Source: Ferruginibacter sp. (GTDB taxonomy: Bacteria > Bacteroidota > Bacteroidia > Chitinophagales > Chitinophagaceae). Taken from it: a DNA stretch of 64,000 bases. The notes beneath the pieces are model-generated. The model saw only the letters and a program-made list of their open reading frames with translations, was not told the DNA's origin and searched no databases. The DNA lies in assembly GCA_028288705.1 (NCBI GenBank), contig JAQBNH010000006.1, positions 186,001 through 250,000 on the forward strand, given 5' to 3'. Shown here one piece after another: positions 1 to 9,203 of this stretch. The first letter of the stretch is position 1. Every line of letters begins with the position of its first letter. The position numbers were made by a program, and so were the translations under genes.

Positions 1-41
1 ATTTAGAAAGTTTTTATTAAAATTGTTTGGATAATTTTCAC

Positions 42-809
42 TTAGCTCCGGCCTTGCATTGCGCTCAGCATGTTACCATAAACAGAATTCAGTTTGCTCA
101 GGTTAGTTGCCAAAGCACTGATCTCTTGCTTCGCTTTGTTGGCATCATCAACACTGTTCATCATCGCCTGGCTTGCTTCAGCCATTTTACCATAGAAGCC
201 ATTTAAAGCTTTCAGGTGATTATTACTTTCTTTCAATTCCAGTTCGTAAATAGTATTTAAAGAACCCAGGTTTTTCGTCAACACCTGAACTTGTTCGTGG
301 AATCCTTTCGCGCTTTCAGAAGCATTGTTGAAAGAAGACATGGTTGTTGCACTGTTCGCAAAAGCAGTAGACATATTTGTCATAGCGCTTGTAGCTTCTT
401 TAGTTTTCGTGCTGAAATCGCTGGTAGATTTCACTACATCACTTACATCAGAAATACCGGAAACAGTTGTTCCTAATTTTTGAAAACCTTCGCCTAATCT
501 TTTCAGGTTAGCAGGTGTGATATCGGCATCCTGTAACATTTTGTCCATATTGTTCAAAGCCGGGTTGCCCACTGGTACTGCCTTCAATGTTTTACCTTCA
601 TAATCTTCTTTAACTGCAGGATAAATAAGGTATAAGACACCATAAAGCAAAAAGATCGCCGCCTCGGTATACAAACCGATCTTCAACCAAAGATCTGCAC
701 TTGGTGTGTGAAGGATTTTCTGTAATGCACCAAAAATAACCGCAGCAGCCGCAATAGAAACGGCAACGTCCATCCATTTACTAATGTTTGAAGGAATTTT
801 AACTGACAT
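42..809 (-). CDS. gldL: GldL, T9SS/gliding motor inner-membrane subunit
   Basis: GldL pairs with GldM in the inner membrane to form the proton-motive-force-driven motor of the type IX secretion and gliding machinery. The 255-residue product has two hydrophobic segments at about residues 12-32 and 40-64. The second carries Glu49 in the context LYTEAAIF, the conserved membrane glutamate tied to motor function in this family. The remainder, about residues 85-250, is hydrophilic, Ser/Thr/Asn/Ala-rich and probably helical, in line with a cytoplasmic domain. Its length is within the family range. It lies downstream of gldK on the same strand, the usual gldK-L-M-N order; gldM would lie beyond the left edge. 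Identification is by family pattern and synteny. Confidence 0.93.
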   Translation of the reverse strand: MSVKIPSNISKWMDVAVSIAAAAVIFGALQKILHTPSADLWLKIGLYTEAAIFLLYGVLYLIYPAVKEDYEGKTLKAVPVGNPALNNMDKMLQDADITPANLKRLGEGFQKLGTTVSGISDVSDVVKSTSDFSTKTKEATSAMTNMSTAFANSATTMSSFNNASESAKGFHEQVQVLTKNLGSLNTIYELELKESNNHLKALNGFYGKMAEASQAMMNSVDDANKAKQEISALATNLSKLNSVYGNMLSAMQGRS

Positions 810-876
810 CTTTTTCTAAATTTTAAGATTTTTAAGTGGGGATTGTTTGAATTAATTGTTTGAACAGCGTTGAAAT

Positions 877-910
877 AACAACCCATTTCATTTGATTAAA
901 ATGGGTTGTT
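877..910 (-). other. Perfect 12-bp hairpin between gldK and gldL
   Basis: AACAACCCATTT at 877-888 is exactly complementary to AAATGGGTTGTT at 899-910, with a 10-nt loop. It lies 54 nt after the gldK stop and 67 nt before the gldL start. No long U tract follows on the minus strand, so it looks more like an mRNA processing, stabilising or attenuating structure than a simple terminator. Its function is inferred. Confidence 0.6.
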
Positions 911-964
911 AAATAAAGTATTTTAATTAGAAGTGTATTCTATAAAGAGCGGGTTGATATTTTA

Positions 965-2260
965 TTATTTGCGTCTTGAAGGAGCAGGAGGAAGATCGAT
1001 TACACATCTGAAACCGATATAAGATTTTGACGTATCCTGGTATTCGTAGCTACGGGTACTGGTTTGCAGGAAGAAACCAACGTCTTTCCAGCTACCACCA
1101 CGCAATACCTTACGTTTCATCCGCGGAGGATCGGAATCTTTTGCATTCCAACGGATATCCGGGTTCATGTCATGCTGGAAGTTATAACCACCTTCGTAAA
1201 ATAAAGAAGAAGTCCACTCAGCAACGTTACCCGCCATATTATATAATCCAAAATCATTCGGCCAGTAAGCATCAGCCCTTACGGTGTAGAAACCACCATC
1301 TTCAGGATAATTACCACGGCCTGGTTTGAAGTTAGCCAGCAAACAACCTTTTTTATTTCTCAGGTACGGACCACCCCAAGGGTAAGGAACCTGTGAACGG
1401 CCACCGCGTGCTGCGTATTCCCATTGTGCTTCTGTTGGAAGGCGGAAATCAGATTCAGCATTACGCTTTTTACCTTCTAAAAATGAGTTCAGGTAATGAG
1501 TTCTCCATTCGCAGAAAGCCGTAGCTTGTTTCCAGCTCACACCAACTACAGGATAATTTCCGTAAGCAGGATGGCTGTAATATTGTTTTGCCATTGGTTC
1601 GTTGTAAGAATAGGCGAAATCGCGTACCCAGCACAAGGAATCAGGATAGACAGGGATTTGTTGTTTTACGATGAAAGCAGAACGAGGGATCGTTACATCG
1701 CGGTTTTGAGCCGCTGCTTTATAATCGAAGATCTCGGATTGGTAAAGGATCTTTTTAGCATCCAGTTCTTTTTTGCCAAAAATCCTGTTATCCGGAGTTA
1801 CGATGATCGCATCAATTTTTTCAATGGTTGCTTTATCGCCCCATTTAATTGTTTTCGCTTTTGTCCAGTCAACATATTCTGTTCCGTCCTGGCCCTGCTT
1901 CACATAGCCCATCAGTTTGGCCGCGATGGAATCACGTACCCAATTGGTGAACTGGCGATATTCGTTGTTGGTAACTTCAGTTGCATCCATCCAGAAACCA
2001 CTGATGGAAACCTGTTTGTTACGGGCAGTGTACGCATAGTTTACGTCTTCATCGCTCGGACCCATATGAAAGGTCCCTGGCGGAATATAAACCATACCCG
2101 GAGGCTTTGGAAGGCTCCACCTGGAAGCCGGCGCCACACCGTGAACCTGGCCGTCGTTTGGCAACGAACCAGATTTCTTTTTGCCACTAAGCATCTTACA
2201 GCTGCTCGATGAGGCTCCTATGGCAATAACTGCCATAACGTACAATAACCGATTGTTCAT
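965..2260 (-). CDS. gldK: GldK, T9SS outer-membrane ring lipoprotein
   Basis: GldK (PorK family) is an outer-membrane lipoprotein that forms a periplasmic ring with GldN as part of the type IX secretion system. The 431-residue protein starts with a lipoprotein signal ending in a serine-rich lipobox with Cys21. A formylglycine-generating-enzyme-like (SUMF1) fold spans about residues 52-425, shown by YIPPGTFHMG, DATEVTNNEYRQF, RLPTEAQWEYAARGG, MAGNVAEW, VLRGGSW and GFRCV. In GldK this fold is structural rather than catalytic, which is family knowledge. gldL follows after a hairpin, and a minus-7-type box (2284-2291) precedes it. gldK-gldL adjacency supports the call over a generic SUMF1 protein. 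Confidence 0.93.
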   Translation of the reverse strand: MNNRLLYVMAVIAIGASSSSCKMLSGKKKSGSLPNDGQVHGVAPASRWSLPKPPGMVYIPPGTFHMGPSDEDVNYAYTARNKQVSISGFWMDATEVTNNEYRQFTNWVRDSIAAKLMGYVKQGQDGTEYVDWTKAKTIKWGDKATIEKIDAIIVTPDNRIFGKKELDAKKILYQSEIFDYKAAAQNRDVTIPRSAFIVKQQIPVYPDSLCWVRDFAYSYNEPMAKQYYSHPAYGNYPVVGVSWKQATAFCEWRTHYLNSFLEGKKRNAESDFRLPTEAQWEYAARGGRSQVPYPWGGPYLRNKKGCLLANFKPGRGNYPEDGGFYTVRADAYWPNDFGLYNMAGNVAEWTSSLFYEGGYNFQHDMNPDIRWNAKDSDPPRMKRKVLRGGSWKDVGFFLQTSTRSYEYQDTSKSYIGFRCVIDLPPAPSRRK

Positions 2261-2283
2261 TTTTTAAACTTTGAGGGTAATAG

Positions 2284-2291
2284 CAAATGTA
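2284..2291 (-). promoter_or_regulatory. Candidate minus-7 box upstream of gldK
   Basis: The minus strand reads TACATTTG, matching the Bacteroidota TAnnTTTG box, 23 nt before the gldK start. No clear TTTG minus-33 element is seen at the expected 17-20 nt spacing. Confidence 0.45.
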
Positions 2292-2411
2292 ATGATTATT
2301 TTGAATTAACATCACGGGCAAAAAAATCGTTTTCGTCCTATTTATTCACAAAAATTGTTGCTCCCAATATTTATAAACGACTAATTTATTCAAATATTGT
2401 GAACTGAAGCG

Positions 2412-4475
2412 TTAATGCTTTTCCTTTTTTATGATCTCCAGCAGTTTTGCCGCTGAATCAAGCGGGGCAAGGCATTGGTAATCCCTGCAGCGATAGATCC
2501 TTACTGTTTCTCCCGGCATCTTTCCTTCCAGCAAGGGGAAATCCTCTTTGGAAGTACCCGATTGCAACACCTTATTTGGAATGTACGCAGATAAAACTTC
2601 TGCATAATCATCCTCGCTGCCGCCGGAAACTACGATCTCCTCCACACCAATAAAAATGTTCAGTAAACTACCCGCCCAAACGCCAAATGACCCCGGGTAT
2701 TTGATCACAGCCGACTTTAATCCCTGCAACATCCCCACCGCTTTTTCCCGCCACGCCTGTTTATCAAATACGATCCCAAGATACAAAAGGTTGTTAAGCA
2801 TTACTGCGTTTGCAGATGGCGTTGCACGATCATGCAGCTCCAATTTTCGTAAAATAACATCTTGTTGTGATTTGCCTGTGAAGAAGAGCAGACCGCTATC
2901 CGGGTCATCGAAATTTTCGAGCACAAATTCCAGGTCTTTCCTGGCCTGTTGCAGATAATGGGTTTCGCCCGTGATCTCCTGTAGATGTATGCAAGCCTCG
3001 ATGAAATAGGCATGGTCATCCAGGAAGGCAGGAAACCTGGCATGGCCCAACTTATACGTATGAAAATACCCGGCATCCTTATTCCGGAATTTTGATAGGA
3101 TAAAACGATGCAGTTCCACCGCAAAATCTTTGTACTGCTTTTCTCCCAAAGCCGCGTAAGCTTTACAAAAAGCGGTAATAAGCAAGGCATTCCAGCCTAA
3201 TAAAATTTTATCGTCTGTCGCGGGGCGAATTCTTACATTTCTTGCCTCCAGCAGTTTTTCATTATTGCGTTGTATCAATTCTTCCAACTGCACATCAGTC
3301 ATGGAAAATTCCCGGGCAACATCCGCAACTGTGTGCCGGATATGAAGGATATTTTTGCCTTCCCAGTTTCCCTCGGGCAACACATTGAACCAGGCCATAT
3401 AAGCGTCGGCATCCTCTCCTGTTATTCGTTTTATTTCTTCGATATCCCACACGTAAAATTTCCCTTCCACGCCTTCACTATCTGCATCGAGTGCAGCATA
3501 ATATCCACCTTCGGCAGAAAACATTTCGCGGCGCAGGAAATCAATGCTGTGGCGGATCGTAGCAGCGTACGCCGGATCATGGGTAAGCTGGTAAGCATCA
3601 CACAATACGGAAATAAGGAGCGCATTATCGTACAACATTTTTTCAAAATGTGGTGCCAACCATTGGGCATCAGTGCTGTATCGCGAAAACCCTCCGCCCA
3701 GCTGATCATAGATCCCACCTTCCATCATTTTTTTCAACGATAATTCAGCCTGCGCAAGCGCATTATTATCGCCAAAGAAATGTGCATATTGGAGTAAATA
3801 CCTGATAGAAAACGTTTGCGGAAATTTAGGTGCTGCGCCGAAACCACCGTGCTCTCTATCGGCAGTCTTCAACAGATTTTCAGCGATAAGAACGACATCT
3901 GCTTTAGTAAAAACCGGCTCACTTTCCCCGGGATTGATCACTGATTTTATCCCGGCAAGGTTGTTAGATTTCTGCAGGTGGCTCATTAGTTTTTCCGCCT
4001 GCTCTTCCAGTTGGTCGCGCCGGTTTTGCCAGGCATCATTTACCGACAGTAAAACGTCTGTCCAGGATGCGCGGTTAAAGGCTTTCTGCGGTGGAAAATA
4101 AGTGCCACCATAGAACGGCCTTGCATCGGGCGTTAAGAATACATTGAGTGGCCACCCACCATTGCCGGCAATTGCCTGAACGGCATCCATGTAAATATGA
4201 TCCAGGTCCGGCCGCTCTTCCCGGTCGATTTTTATATTGATAAAATGTTCGTTCATGATGGCTGCCACAGCGTCCTGCTCAAAACTTTCTCTTTCCATCA
4301 CATGGCACCAATGGCAGGCAGCGTAGCCAATACTCACGAGAATGGGCTTATCCTCAGCCTTAGCTGCAGCCAACGCCGCTTCTCCCCAGGCAAACCAATG
4401 CACCGGGTTATGCGCATGTTGCAAAAGATAGGGGCTGCTTTCCTGAGCGAGCCTGTTGAAGTGTTGAACGGCCAT
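2412..4475 (-). CDS. YyaL/SSP411-like thioredoxin-domain protein (DUF255)
   Basis: This is a member of the conserved DUF255 / spermatogenesis-associated protein 20 family, made of an N-terminal thioredoxin-like domain and a long alpha/alpha-barrel resembling N-acylglucosamine 2-epimerase. The product is about 687 residues. The N terminus shows the family hallmark [12 protein letters not shown], then CHWC at residues 54-57 and [21 protein letters not shown] and the [17 protein letters not shown] stretch follow. The physiological substrate is unknown. I chose the ATG at 4475 because the protein then begins where the family begins, and because a longer reading frame would run through the hemD terminator and into hemD. 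The product appears cytoplasmic, with no signal peptide. Confidence 0.88.
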   Translation of the reverse strand: MAVQHFNRLAQESSPYLLQHAHNPVHWFAWGEAALAAAKAEDKPILVSIGYAACHWCHVMERESFEQDAVAAIMNEHFINIKIDREERPDLDHIYMDAVQAIAGNGGWPLNVFLTPDARPFYGGTYFPPQKAFNRASWTDVLLSVNDAWQNRRDQLEEQAEKLMSHLQKSNNLAGIKSVINPGESEPVFTKADVVLIAENLLKTADREHGGFGAAPKFPQTFSIRYLLQYAHFFGDNNALAQAELSLKKMMEGGIYDQLGGGFSRYSTDAQWLAPHFEKMLYDNALLISVLCDAYQLTHDPAYAATIRHSIDFLRREMFSAEGGYYAALDADSEGVEGKFYVWDIEEIKRITGEDADAYMAWFNVLPEGNWEGKNILHIRHTVADVAREFSMTDVQLEELIQRNNEKLLEARNVRIRPATDDKILLGWNALLITAFCKAYAALGEKQYKDFAVELHRFILSKFRNKDAGYFHTYKLGHARFPAFLDDHAYFIEACIHLQEITGETHYLQQARKDLEFVLENFDDPDSGLLFFTGKSQQDVILRKLELHDRATPSANAVMLNNLLYLGIVFDKQAWREKAVGMLQGLKSAVIKYPGSFGVWAGSLLNIFIGVEEIVVSGGSEDDYAEVLSAYIPNKVLQSGTSKEDFPLLEGKMPGETVRIYRCRDYQCLAPLDSAAKLLEIIKKEKH

Positions 4476-4483
4476 ACCTAAAA

Positions 4484-4511
4484 TTAAAAAAAGCAACCGG
4501 TGGGTTGCTTT
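4484..4511 (-). terminator. Rho-independent terminator of hemD
   Basis: The arms AAGCAACC (4491-4498) and GGTTGCTT (4503-4510) pair over a 4-nt loop. On the minus strand the hairpin is followed by a run of T, starting 5 nt after the hemD stop codon. It also lies just before the DUF255 gene start. Confidence 0.8.
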
Positions 4512-4515
4512 AAGT

Positions 4516-5307
4516 TTATTTCTTTTTTTCTGAGAGAATGAATTTTTCGAGTGCACTTACCATGCTCGGGCTTTGCGGCTGTGGCACTTTAATATCGAGT
4601 ACCAATCCTGCATCTTCCGCGGCTTTGAAGGTATTTACTCCGAATGCAGCGATCCGGGTGCCGTTTTGTTTAAACTTGGGGAAGTTTTCCATCAGGCTTT
4701 TTACACCGCCCGGGGTGAAGAAGCAGATCACATCGTAGTTACGACCGATCACTTCCTTGATGTCATTGCTGATAATACGGTAGAGCACCGGGGTGGCAAA
4801 GCCGCAGTTATGCGTTTTAAGCCAGTTGGTGATTTCATTATCAAATGATTCGGAACAAGGATAGAGAAACTTCTCATTGTCCTTGTGCTTGTTGATCACA
4901 TCGAACAAGCTCTTATTGGTGCCATCTGCACCATAAAACACCTTGCGTTTGCGGTAGAGAATAAATTTCTGAAGATAAAGGGCGACCGCTTCCGTGATAC
5001 AAAAGTACTTGGTATCCTGGGAGACCGTGATCTTCATTTCATCGCAGGTACGAAAAAAATGATCAATAGCATTACGACTGGTGAAGATCACAGCAGTGAA
5101 GGCAGCAATGTCAATCTTTTGTTTGCGAAAGTCCTTGGCTGGTACTCCTTCAATAACAATAAAGGGGTGGAAATCAAGGTCTAAACTATACTTTTTGGCT
5201 AAATCGAAATACGGAGATTTTAGACCTTCCGGCTTTGGTTGAGCAATAAGTATTTTTTTAACTTTCCTGGCTGATACTGCAGCCACCTTTTCAGCGTTTT
5301 TTATCAT
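4516..5307 (-). CDS. hemD: Uroporphyrinogen-III synthase
   Basis: HemD cyclises hydroxymethylbilane to uroporphyrinogen III in tetrapyrrole (haem) synthesis. The 263-residue product has the weakly conserved two-lobed HemD pattern: an early KKILIAQP strand, [21 protein letters not shown] in the first lobe, and [21 protein letters not shown] with RIAAFGVNT in the second. HemD sequences diverge strongly, so the call leans on these motifs and on DUF4271 immediately upstream, a frequent neighbour of hemD in Bacteroidota. The gap to the DUF4271 gene is about 25 nt, so the two are probably cotranscribed. The gene ends at a strong terminator. A lysine-rich start of about 17 residues precedes the first strand. 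Confidence 0.85.
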   Translation of the reverse strand: MIKNAEKVAAVSARKVKKILIAQPKPEGLKSPYFDLAKKYSLDLDFHPFIVIEGVPAKDFRKQKIDIAAFTAVIFTSRNAIDHFFRTCDEMKITVSQDTKYFCITEAVALYLQKFILYRKRKVFYGADGTNKSLFDVINKHKDNEKFLYPCSESFDNEITNWLKTHNCGFATPVLYRIISNDIKEVIGRNYDVICFFTPGGVKSLMENFPKFKQNGTRIAAFGVNTFKAAEDAGLVLDIKVPQPQSPSMVSALEKFILSEKKK

Positions 5308-5332
5308 ACTTACTTCCAGATAGTCAGCAAAT

Positions 5333-6196
5333 TTACTGATTTATACTGAAAAAAAGCACGACGGCCTTGTATATCAGGAAAAGGGGCAGGATCTCCAGGG
5401 AAAAGATATAAAGGAAGAAATGGAACCGGCTCACCTTTACACGGTTCTGCAATAAGCCGAAGGCGCGAAAAAAACGCATGAGCAGCAACAGCCCTACCAC
5501 TATAAATGATAGGGTAACAAAAACGGTTTGAACAACAGGGTCTGCAAAAGCCAGCACCACAACAATCGGCACCAGGCAAATACCGATGATCTTATTGATG
5601 AGGAAAATGATAAACGTGTAGATATCTGCTTCCTGGCTGAAGCCGGTGAGCCAGCCGGTAAATTTGAGTACTAAAAACTTCACTATATAAATCATCGCCG
5701 CCACCAGGATACAACCGGCGAGCAACGGCCATTCCAAACCTTTGCCGGTAAAATGGAAGTACTGCATCAGAAAATAGAAATAAAGTCCCGCCATTACGAC
5801 AAAGAGAATATTGAATAACAACGACGGCAACTTGTCCTGCACGAGCTGATCTGTTAACTGGCTCTGACGCAGGGATGAATTAAAAAATACACGAAACATG
5901 TTGGTGAAATATTTGCTGTAGGCGGTTCTTAAAATGGCGAGAAACAATACCAGGCCGGCGATGATGTAAAAGTAGGCCGTATCATCGCTGTGTTTAACCG
6001 GGCGCACAGCCAGTGAAACCGGTGTAGATCTGCTGTTGAGGTATTGATTTTTTTCCAGCAAACTGGTTAACTCAGGCACCCGGGGAGCTAACCGGATAAC
6101 CGTATCCTTTTGAACTAAACTGCTGTCTGACACCTGTGCCGTTAACTTTAGGCCGGTCAGTAAAATGAAAAGAAAAAAGAAAACTAATTTTTTCAA
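5333..6196 (-). CDS. DUF4271 multi-pass membrane protein
   Basis: This integral membrane protein of the DUF4271 family, found in Bacteroidota, has no established function. From the TTG at 6196 it is about 287 residues, starting MKKLVFFFLFILLTG, a convincing signal peptide ending near TAQ. After a Ser/Thr-rich periplasmic stretch there are several transmembrane segments, at about residues 75-95, 125-150, 155-175, 195-220, 225-245 and 262-282. An upstream in-frame TTG at 6214 would add six residues but lies inside a TAnnTTTG minus-7 box (6212-6219), so I prefer 6196. It precedes hemD by about 25 nt. A link to haem export or the envelope is only inference from position. Confidence 0.75.
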   Translation of the reverse strand: MKKLVFFFLFILLTGLKLTAQVSDSSLVQKDTVIRLAPRVPELTSLLEKNQYLNSRSTPVSLAVRPVKHSDDTAYFYIIAGLVLFLAILRTAYSKYFTNMFRVFFNSSLRQSQLTDQLVQDKLPSLLFNILFVVMAGLYFYFLMQYFHFTGKGLEWPLLAGCILVAAMIYIVKFLVLKFTGWLTGFSQEADIYTFIIFLINKIIGICLVPIVVVLAFADPVVQTVFVTLSFIVVGLLLLMRFFRAFGLLQNRVKVSRFHFFLYIFSLEILPLFLIYKAVVLFFSINQ

Positions 6197-6211
6197 AGGA
6201 AGGGTTTGACG

Positions 6212-6219
6212 CAAAAATA
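6212..6219 (-). promoter_or_regulatory. Candidate minus-7 box for DUF4271-hemD
   Basis: The minus strand reads TATTTTTG, a full match to TAnnTTTG, 15 nt before the preferred TTG start at 6196 and just after the stop of the preceding outer-membrane protein gene. It would give DUF4271-hemD their own promoter. No clear minus-33 element is visible. Confidence 0.45.
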
Positions 6220-6230
6220 ACTAAACAGCT

Positions 6231-8036
6231 TTAAAAGTAATTTATATAGCCGAAATGAATTTTAGCAGCTTCACGCAGGTTAAATTTTATGTCATCGCGC
6301 TTGCCTGCAGCCAGGCTAAAATTGAGCAGCCCGGCCTTCGTTTCATAAACAATACCGATACCAAGGCCGATAAAATTATTATTGGTATTAACAGACTGGT
6401 ATTTGTTTTTAGTGAGGCCGAGGTCAACAAAAGAAAACAGATAAGAATTGAGTGAAACCAGGTAGCGGTATTCAGTGGTGAATGTGGCGTACCGGCTCGC
6501 ATAAATACTCTCTTCATCAAAGCCACGCAGCAGTTTAAAACCGCCAATCTGGAACAGTTCATTCCGGAAGATGGAAGGGCTGCTGTACCAACCGGAATTG
6601 ACGGCGGTTTTTACCGTGGCTGATTTACCCACAGGAAAATAATGCGCAGCAGCGAGCCTGATGCGTACCTGGTAACTTCTTAATTGAAGGCTGTCATACA
6701 ACGTAGCATAATTGAACGATGGATCTTTAAGGTTGATAATATCGTTGTTCGGCCGGATGTTTTTTATACCAACAACGGAAATAATATTCAACTCATTTCC
6801 ACTGCGGGGGTTCAGTTTAAAATTCGTTTTTTGCCAGTCGTAATTCAGACCCACATTCACTGCCTTCACATCAATGTTGGCCGGCAATTTTTTCAGGGCG
6901 CGAATCTGTATCGTATCTACCGCTCCGGATAATAAACTGGTATTTTGCCATTGGATAAACAGCCGCCCGGACTGGCTTTGAGACAGGTCGAACTGAACAC
7001 CGGTTTGAGCATTCACCTGCAAAAAATTAGAATCTTTTTTAAACAGGTCGAACAAAAAATTAAAGCCAAAAGGAGAATTAAAAATGTAGGGCTGATCAAA
7101 TCCTAAATTCAGTCGCGGTGATTTGGGTTGCAGCTGCTGCCATTTTAATAAAATACTCTCCCCGCTTCCCAATAGGTTTTTAAGATCCAGGTTTACATCG
7201 CCGGTCAATTGCAATTTTCCTGTCTGGTTCGCCGAAGGCAGGAAGCCGACAAGGAAATTCACCTGGCTGCTTTTTTTAGGCTGCAGGTAAAGGTTCAGAA
7301 CAGACCCGTTTCCGAGCATCGTAAGATCTGAAGGCTGCGTTGGGGAAACATAAGCCAGCTCCAGCATCCGGCGGTCTACCGCTTGTAATTTATCCGCATT
7401 GTAAGGGTCACCATTTGTAATACCAAGGTATCGCTGCAGGAATTTTCTATTGAGTTTAATATTGCCCACCACACGAATACTATCCACCCGGTAGAGCAAT
7501 CCTTTATTCACTTTGAGCAAGGCATTCACCTGGTCATTATCCAGCGAAATACTGTCGAGATAGGTTGCTGCAAAAGGATAGCCCTGCTCGGCGTAATAAG
7601 CGATCAGCCTGTTCTGAATCAATTTCACCTGGCCCATATTCAATGGCTTATTGCGAAAGTTTTTGTCGATAAAGCCGGCATTATCCAAAGCTGCTCTTTC
7701 AATGTCTACCGGTGTTAGCTGCAGCCAGTTATATTTTGCTCCAATGTATAATGAAATATACATGCTGCTATCCTGCTCCCAGCTGCTATCTACAGAGGCG
7801 AGTAAATAACCTTTGCCGGCAAGCAAAGAAGGTAGCTGGGCAATATAGGCGAGTGCCAGTGGCTGATTGGCAAAACGCGTGGTTAAACCCAATTGCTGCA
7901 GGTTAAAGCTGCTATCTTTGCCAGTCGGAATGATATTTAATCGATAAGAATCCGGAAAGCCCGTTTGCTGCGCTCCTGCATCAAGGATGAAACAGCTGAA
8001 TAAAAGCACAACAAAAAAACGGGGCAACATCATCAT
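6231..8036 (-). CDS. BamA/TamA-family outer membrane protein
   Basis: This outer-membrane beta-barrel belongs to the Omp85 superfamily. The 601-residue product has a signal peptide (about residues 1-22, ending AGA-QQ). An N-terminal periplasmic part with at least one recognisable POTRA-like unit follows (about residues 180-255, YRVDSIRVVGNIKLN). The C-terminal 16-strand-type barrel (about residues 260-601) ends in an aromatic residue. The sequence KLLRGFDEES carries the RGF motif of the barrel-inserted lid loop typical of Omp85 proteins. It has fewer POTRA units than BamA, so it is closer to TamA or a generic surface-antigen variable-number protein. The substrate is unknown. It is divergent from hemW with only 36 nt between them. 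Confidence 0.85.
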   Translation of the reverse strand: MMMLPRFFVVLLFSCFILDAGAQQTGFPDSYRLNIIPTGKDSSFNLQQLGLTTRFANQPLALAYIAQLPSLLAGKGYLLASVDSSWEQDSSMYISLYIGAKYNWLQLTPVDIERAALDNAGFIDKNFRNKPLNMGQVKLIQNRLIAYYAEQGYPFAATYLDSISLDNDQVNALLKVNKGLLYRVDSIRVVGNIKLNRKFLQRYLGITNGDPYNADKLQAVDRRMLELAYVSPTQPSDLTMLGNGSVLNLYLQPKKSSQVNFLVGFLPSANQTGKLQLTGDVNLDLKNLLGSGESILLKWQQLQPKSPRLNLGFDQPYIFNSPFGFNFLFDLFKKDSNFLQVNAQTGVQFDLSQSQSGRLFIQWQNTSLLSGAVDTIQIRALKKLPANIDVKAVNVGLNYDWQKTNFKLNPRSGNELNIISVVGIKNIRPNNDIINLKDPSFNYATLYDSLQLRSYQVRIRLAAAHYFPVGKSATVKTAVNSGWYSSPSIFRNELFQIGGFKLLRGFDEESIYASRYATFTTEYRYLVSLNSYLFSFVDLGLTKNKYQSVNTNNNFIGLGIGIVYETKAGLLNFSLAAGKRDDIKFNLREAAKIHFGYINYF

Positions 8037-8072
8037 GAAGAGGAAACATTCTGAAACGTAAATCTACAATCT

Positions 8073-9203
8073 TTGGCGGGCATTTATATCCATATACCAT
8101 TTTGCAGGCAGGCCTGTACTTATTGCAATTTTCATTTCAGTACATCACTGAATGGTAAGCCGGCTGTGCTGGAAGCAATCCAAAAAGAGATCGGGCTTTC
8201 GGCAGATTTTGCGGGAGAGGATAATTTGATTGAAACCATTTACTTTGGCGGCGGCACTCCGAGCCTGTTAACGGCCGATGAAATGGATTCCATCTTATCT
8301 GCATTGCGAAGCAGGTTCCTCATCAGCAACGATGCAGAGATTAGCCTGGAAGCCAACCCCGACGATATCTCGCCAGCCCTCCTTGAAGCGTGGTTGGGAA
8401 TGGGCATTAACAGGCTCAGCCTCGGCATCCAGTCTTTTTCTGAAATAGAATTACGCTGGATGAACCGCGCGCATAATGCCCTTCAATCCATGCAAAGCAT
8501 CAGGGATATTATCGCAGCAGGGTTTACTAATTTCTCTGCCGATCTTATATACGGGTCACCGCTTTTGAGCAACGAAGCATTAGCCTCAAACGCCTCTATC
8601 ATCTTCGAACATAAGATTCCGCATATTTCCGCTTATGCTTTAACGGTAGAACCGAAGACGGCACTGTATAAACTCATTGAAAAGAAACAATCTTTACCGG
8701 TAGATGCAGACCGGCAGGCGGAACAATTTAACTTATTGCTGGATCTGTCAGCAGCAGCGGGCTATGAACAATACGAGATCAGCAATTTTGCGAAGCCGGG
8801 CTTCCGGAGCCGCCACAACAGCAGTTACTGGAAAGGCAAGCCCTATCATGGTTTCGGGCCGGCAGCACATTCTTTTAACGGGAAGGATATCCGCCGCTGG
8901 AATATTGCCAATAACGCATTGTACGTTTCATCGCTTGACAACAATATCATTCCTTTCGAGGAAGAAATTTTGACAACTACCCAGCAATTGAATGAATATA
9001 TCATGACGGCCTTGCGCACGAGGGAAGGTATTTCGCTTGCGCTGATCACAGAAAAGTACGGCGAAGCAAAAGCCATGAACCTGCTGGAGCGAAGTAACAA
9101 ATACCGCGAAGAAAAATTACTGCTGGAAACCAACGGATATTTACAATTAACCCGCGAAGGAAAATTCCTGGCAGATGGCATAGCTGCCGATCTGTTTTTT
9201 TAA
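8073..9203 (+). CDS. hemW: HemW, radical SAM haem chaperone
   Basis: HemW is a radical SAM protein that binds haem and hands it to acceptor proteins; it is often misnamed oxygen-independent coproporphyrinogen III oxidase. The product is 376 residues. The cluster motif is C11-x3-C15-x2-C18 followed by F, and YFGGGTPSLL, LEANPDD and NRLSLGIQSF follow. The C-terminal HemW region contains the RxRHNSSYW and GFGPAAHSF stretches. The start is a TTG at 8073, the only start in frame that gives the family N terminus MAGIYIHIPF; a stop codon lies a few codons upstream. It is convergent with gpsA, and the two stop codons overlap in a shared TTAA. Confidence 0.93.
   Translation: MAGIYIHIPFCRQACTYCNFHFSTSLNGKPAVLEAIQKEIGLSADFAGEDNLIETIYFGGGTPSLLTADEMDSILSALRSRFLISNDAEISLEANPDDISPALLEAWLGMGINRLSLGIQSFSEIELRWMNRAHNALQSMQSIRDIIAAGFTNFSADLIYGSPLLSNEALASNASIIFEHKIPHISAYALTVEPKTALYKLIEKKQSLPVDADRQAEQFNLLLDLSAAAGYEQYEISNFAKPGFRSRHNSSYWKGKPYHGFGPAAHSFNGKDIRRWNIANNALYVSSLDNNIIPFEEEILTTTQQLNEYIMTALRTREGISLALITEKYGEAKAMNLLERSNKYREEKLLLETNGYLQLTREGKFLADGIAADLFF

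Noticed and set aside
1496-2212. Long open frame of 238 codons on the plus strand opposite gldK
   Set aside because: It lies wholly inside gldK on the opposite strand and shows no recognisable domain; a shadow frame of a well-supported gene.
2365-2399. AT-rich inverted repeat CAATATTT ... AAATATTG between gldK and the DUF255 gene
   Set aside because: Short 8-bp arms in AT-rich DNA with a 19-nt spacer; no U tract and likely chance.
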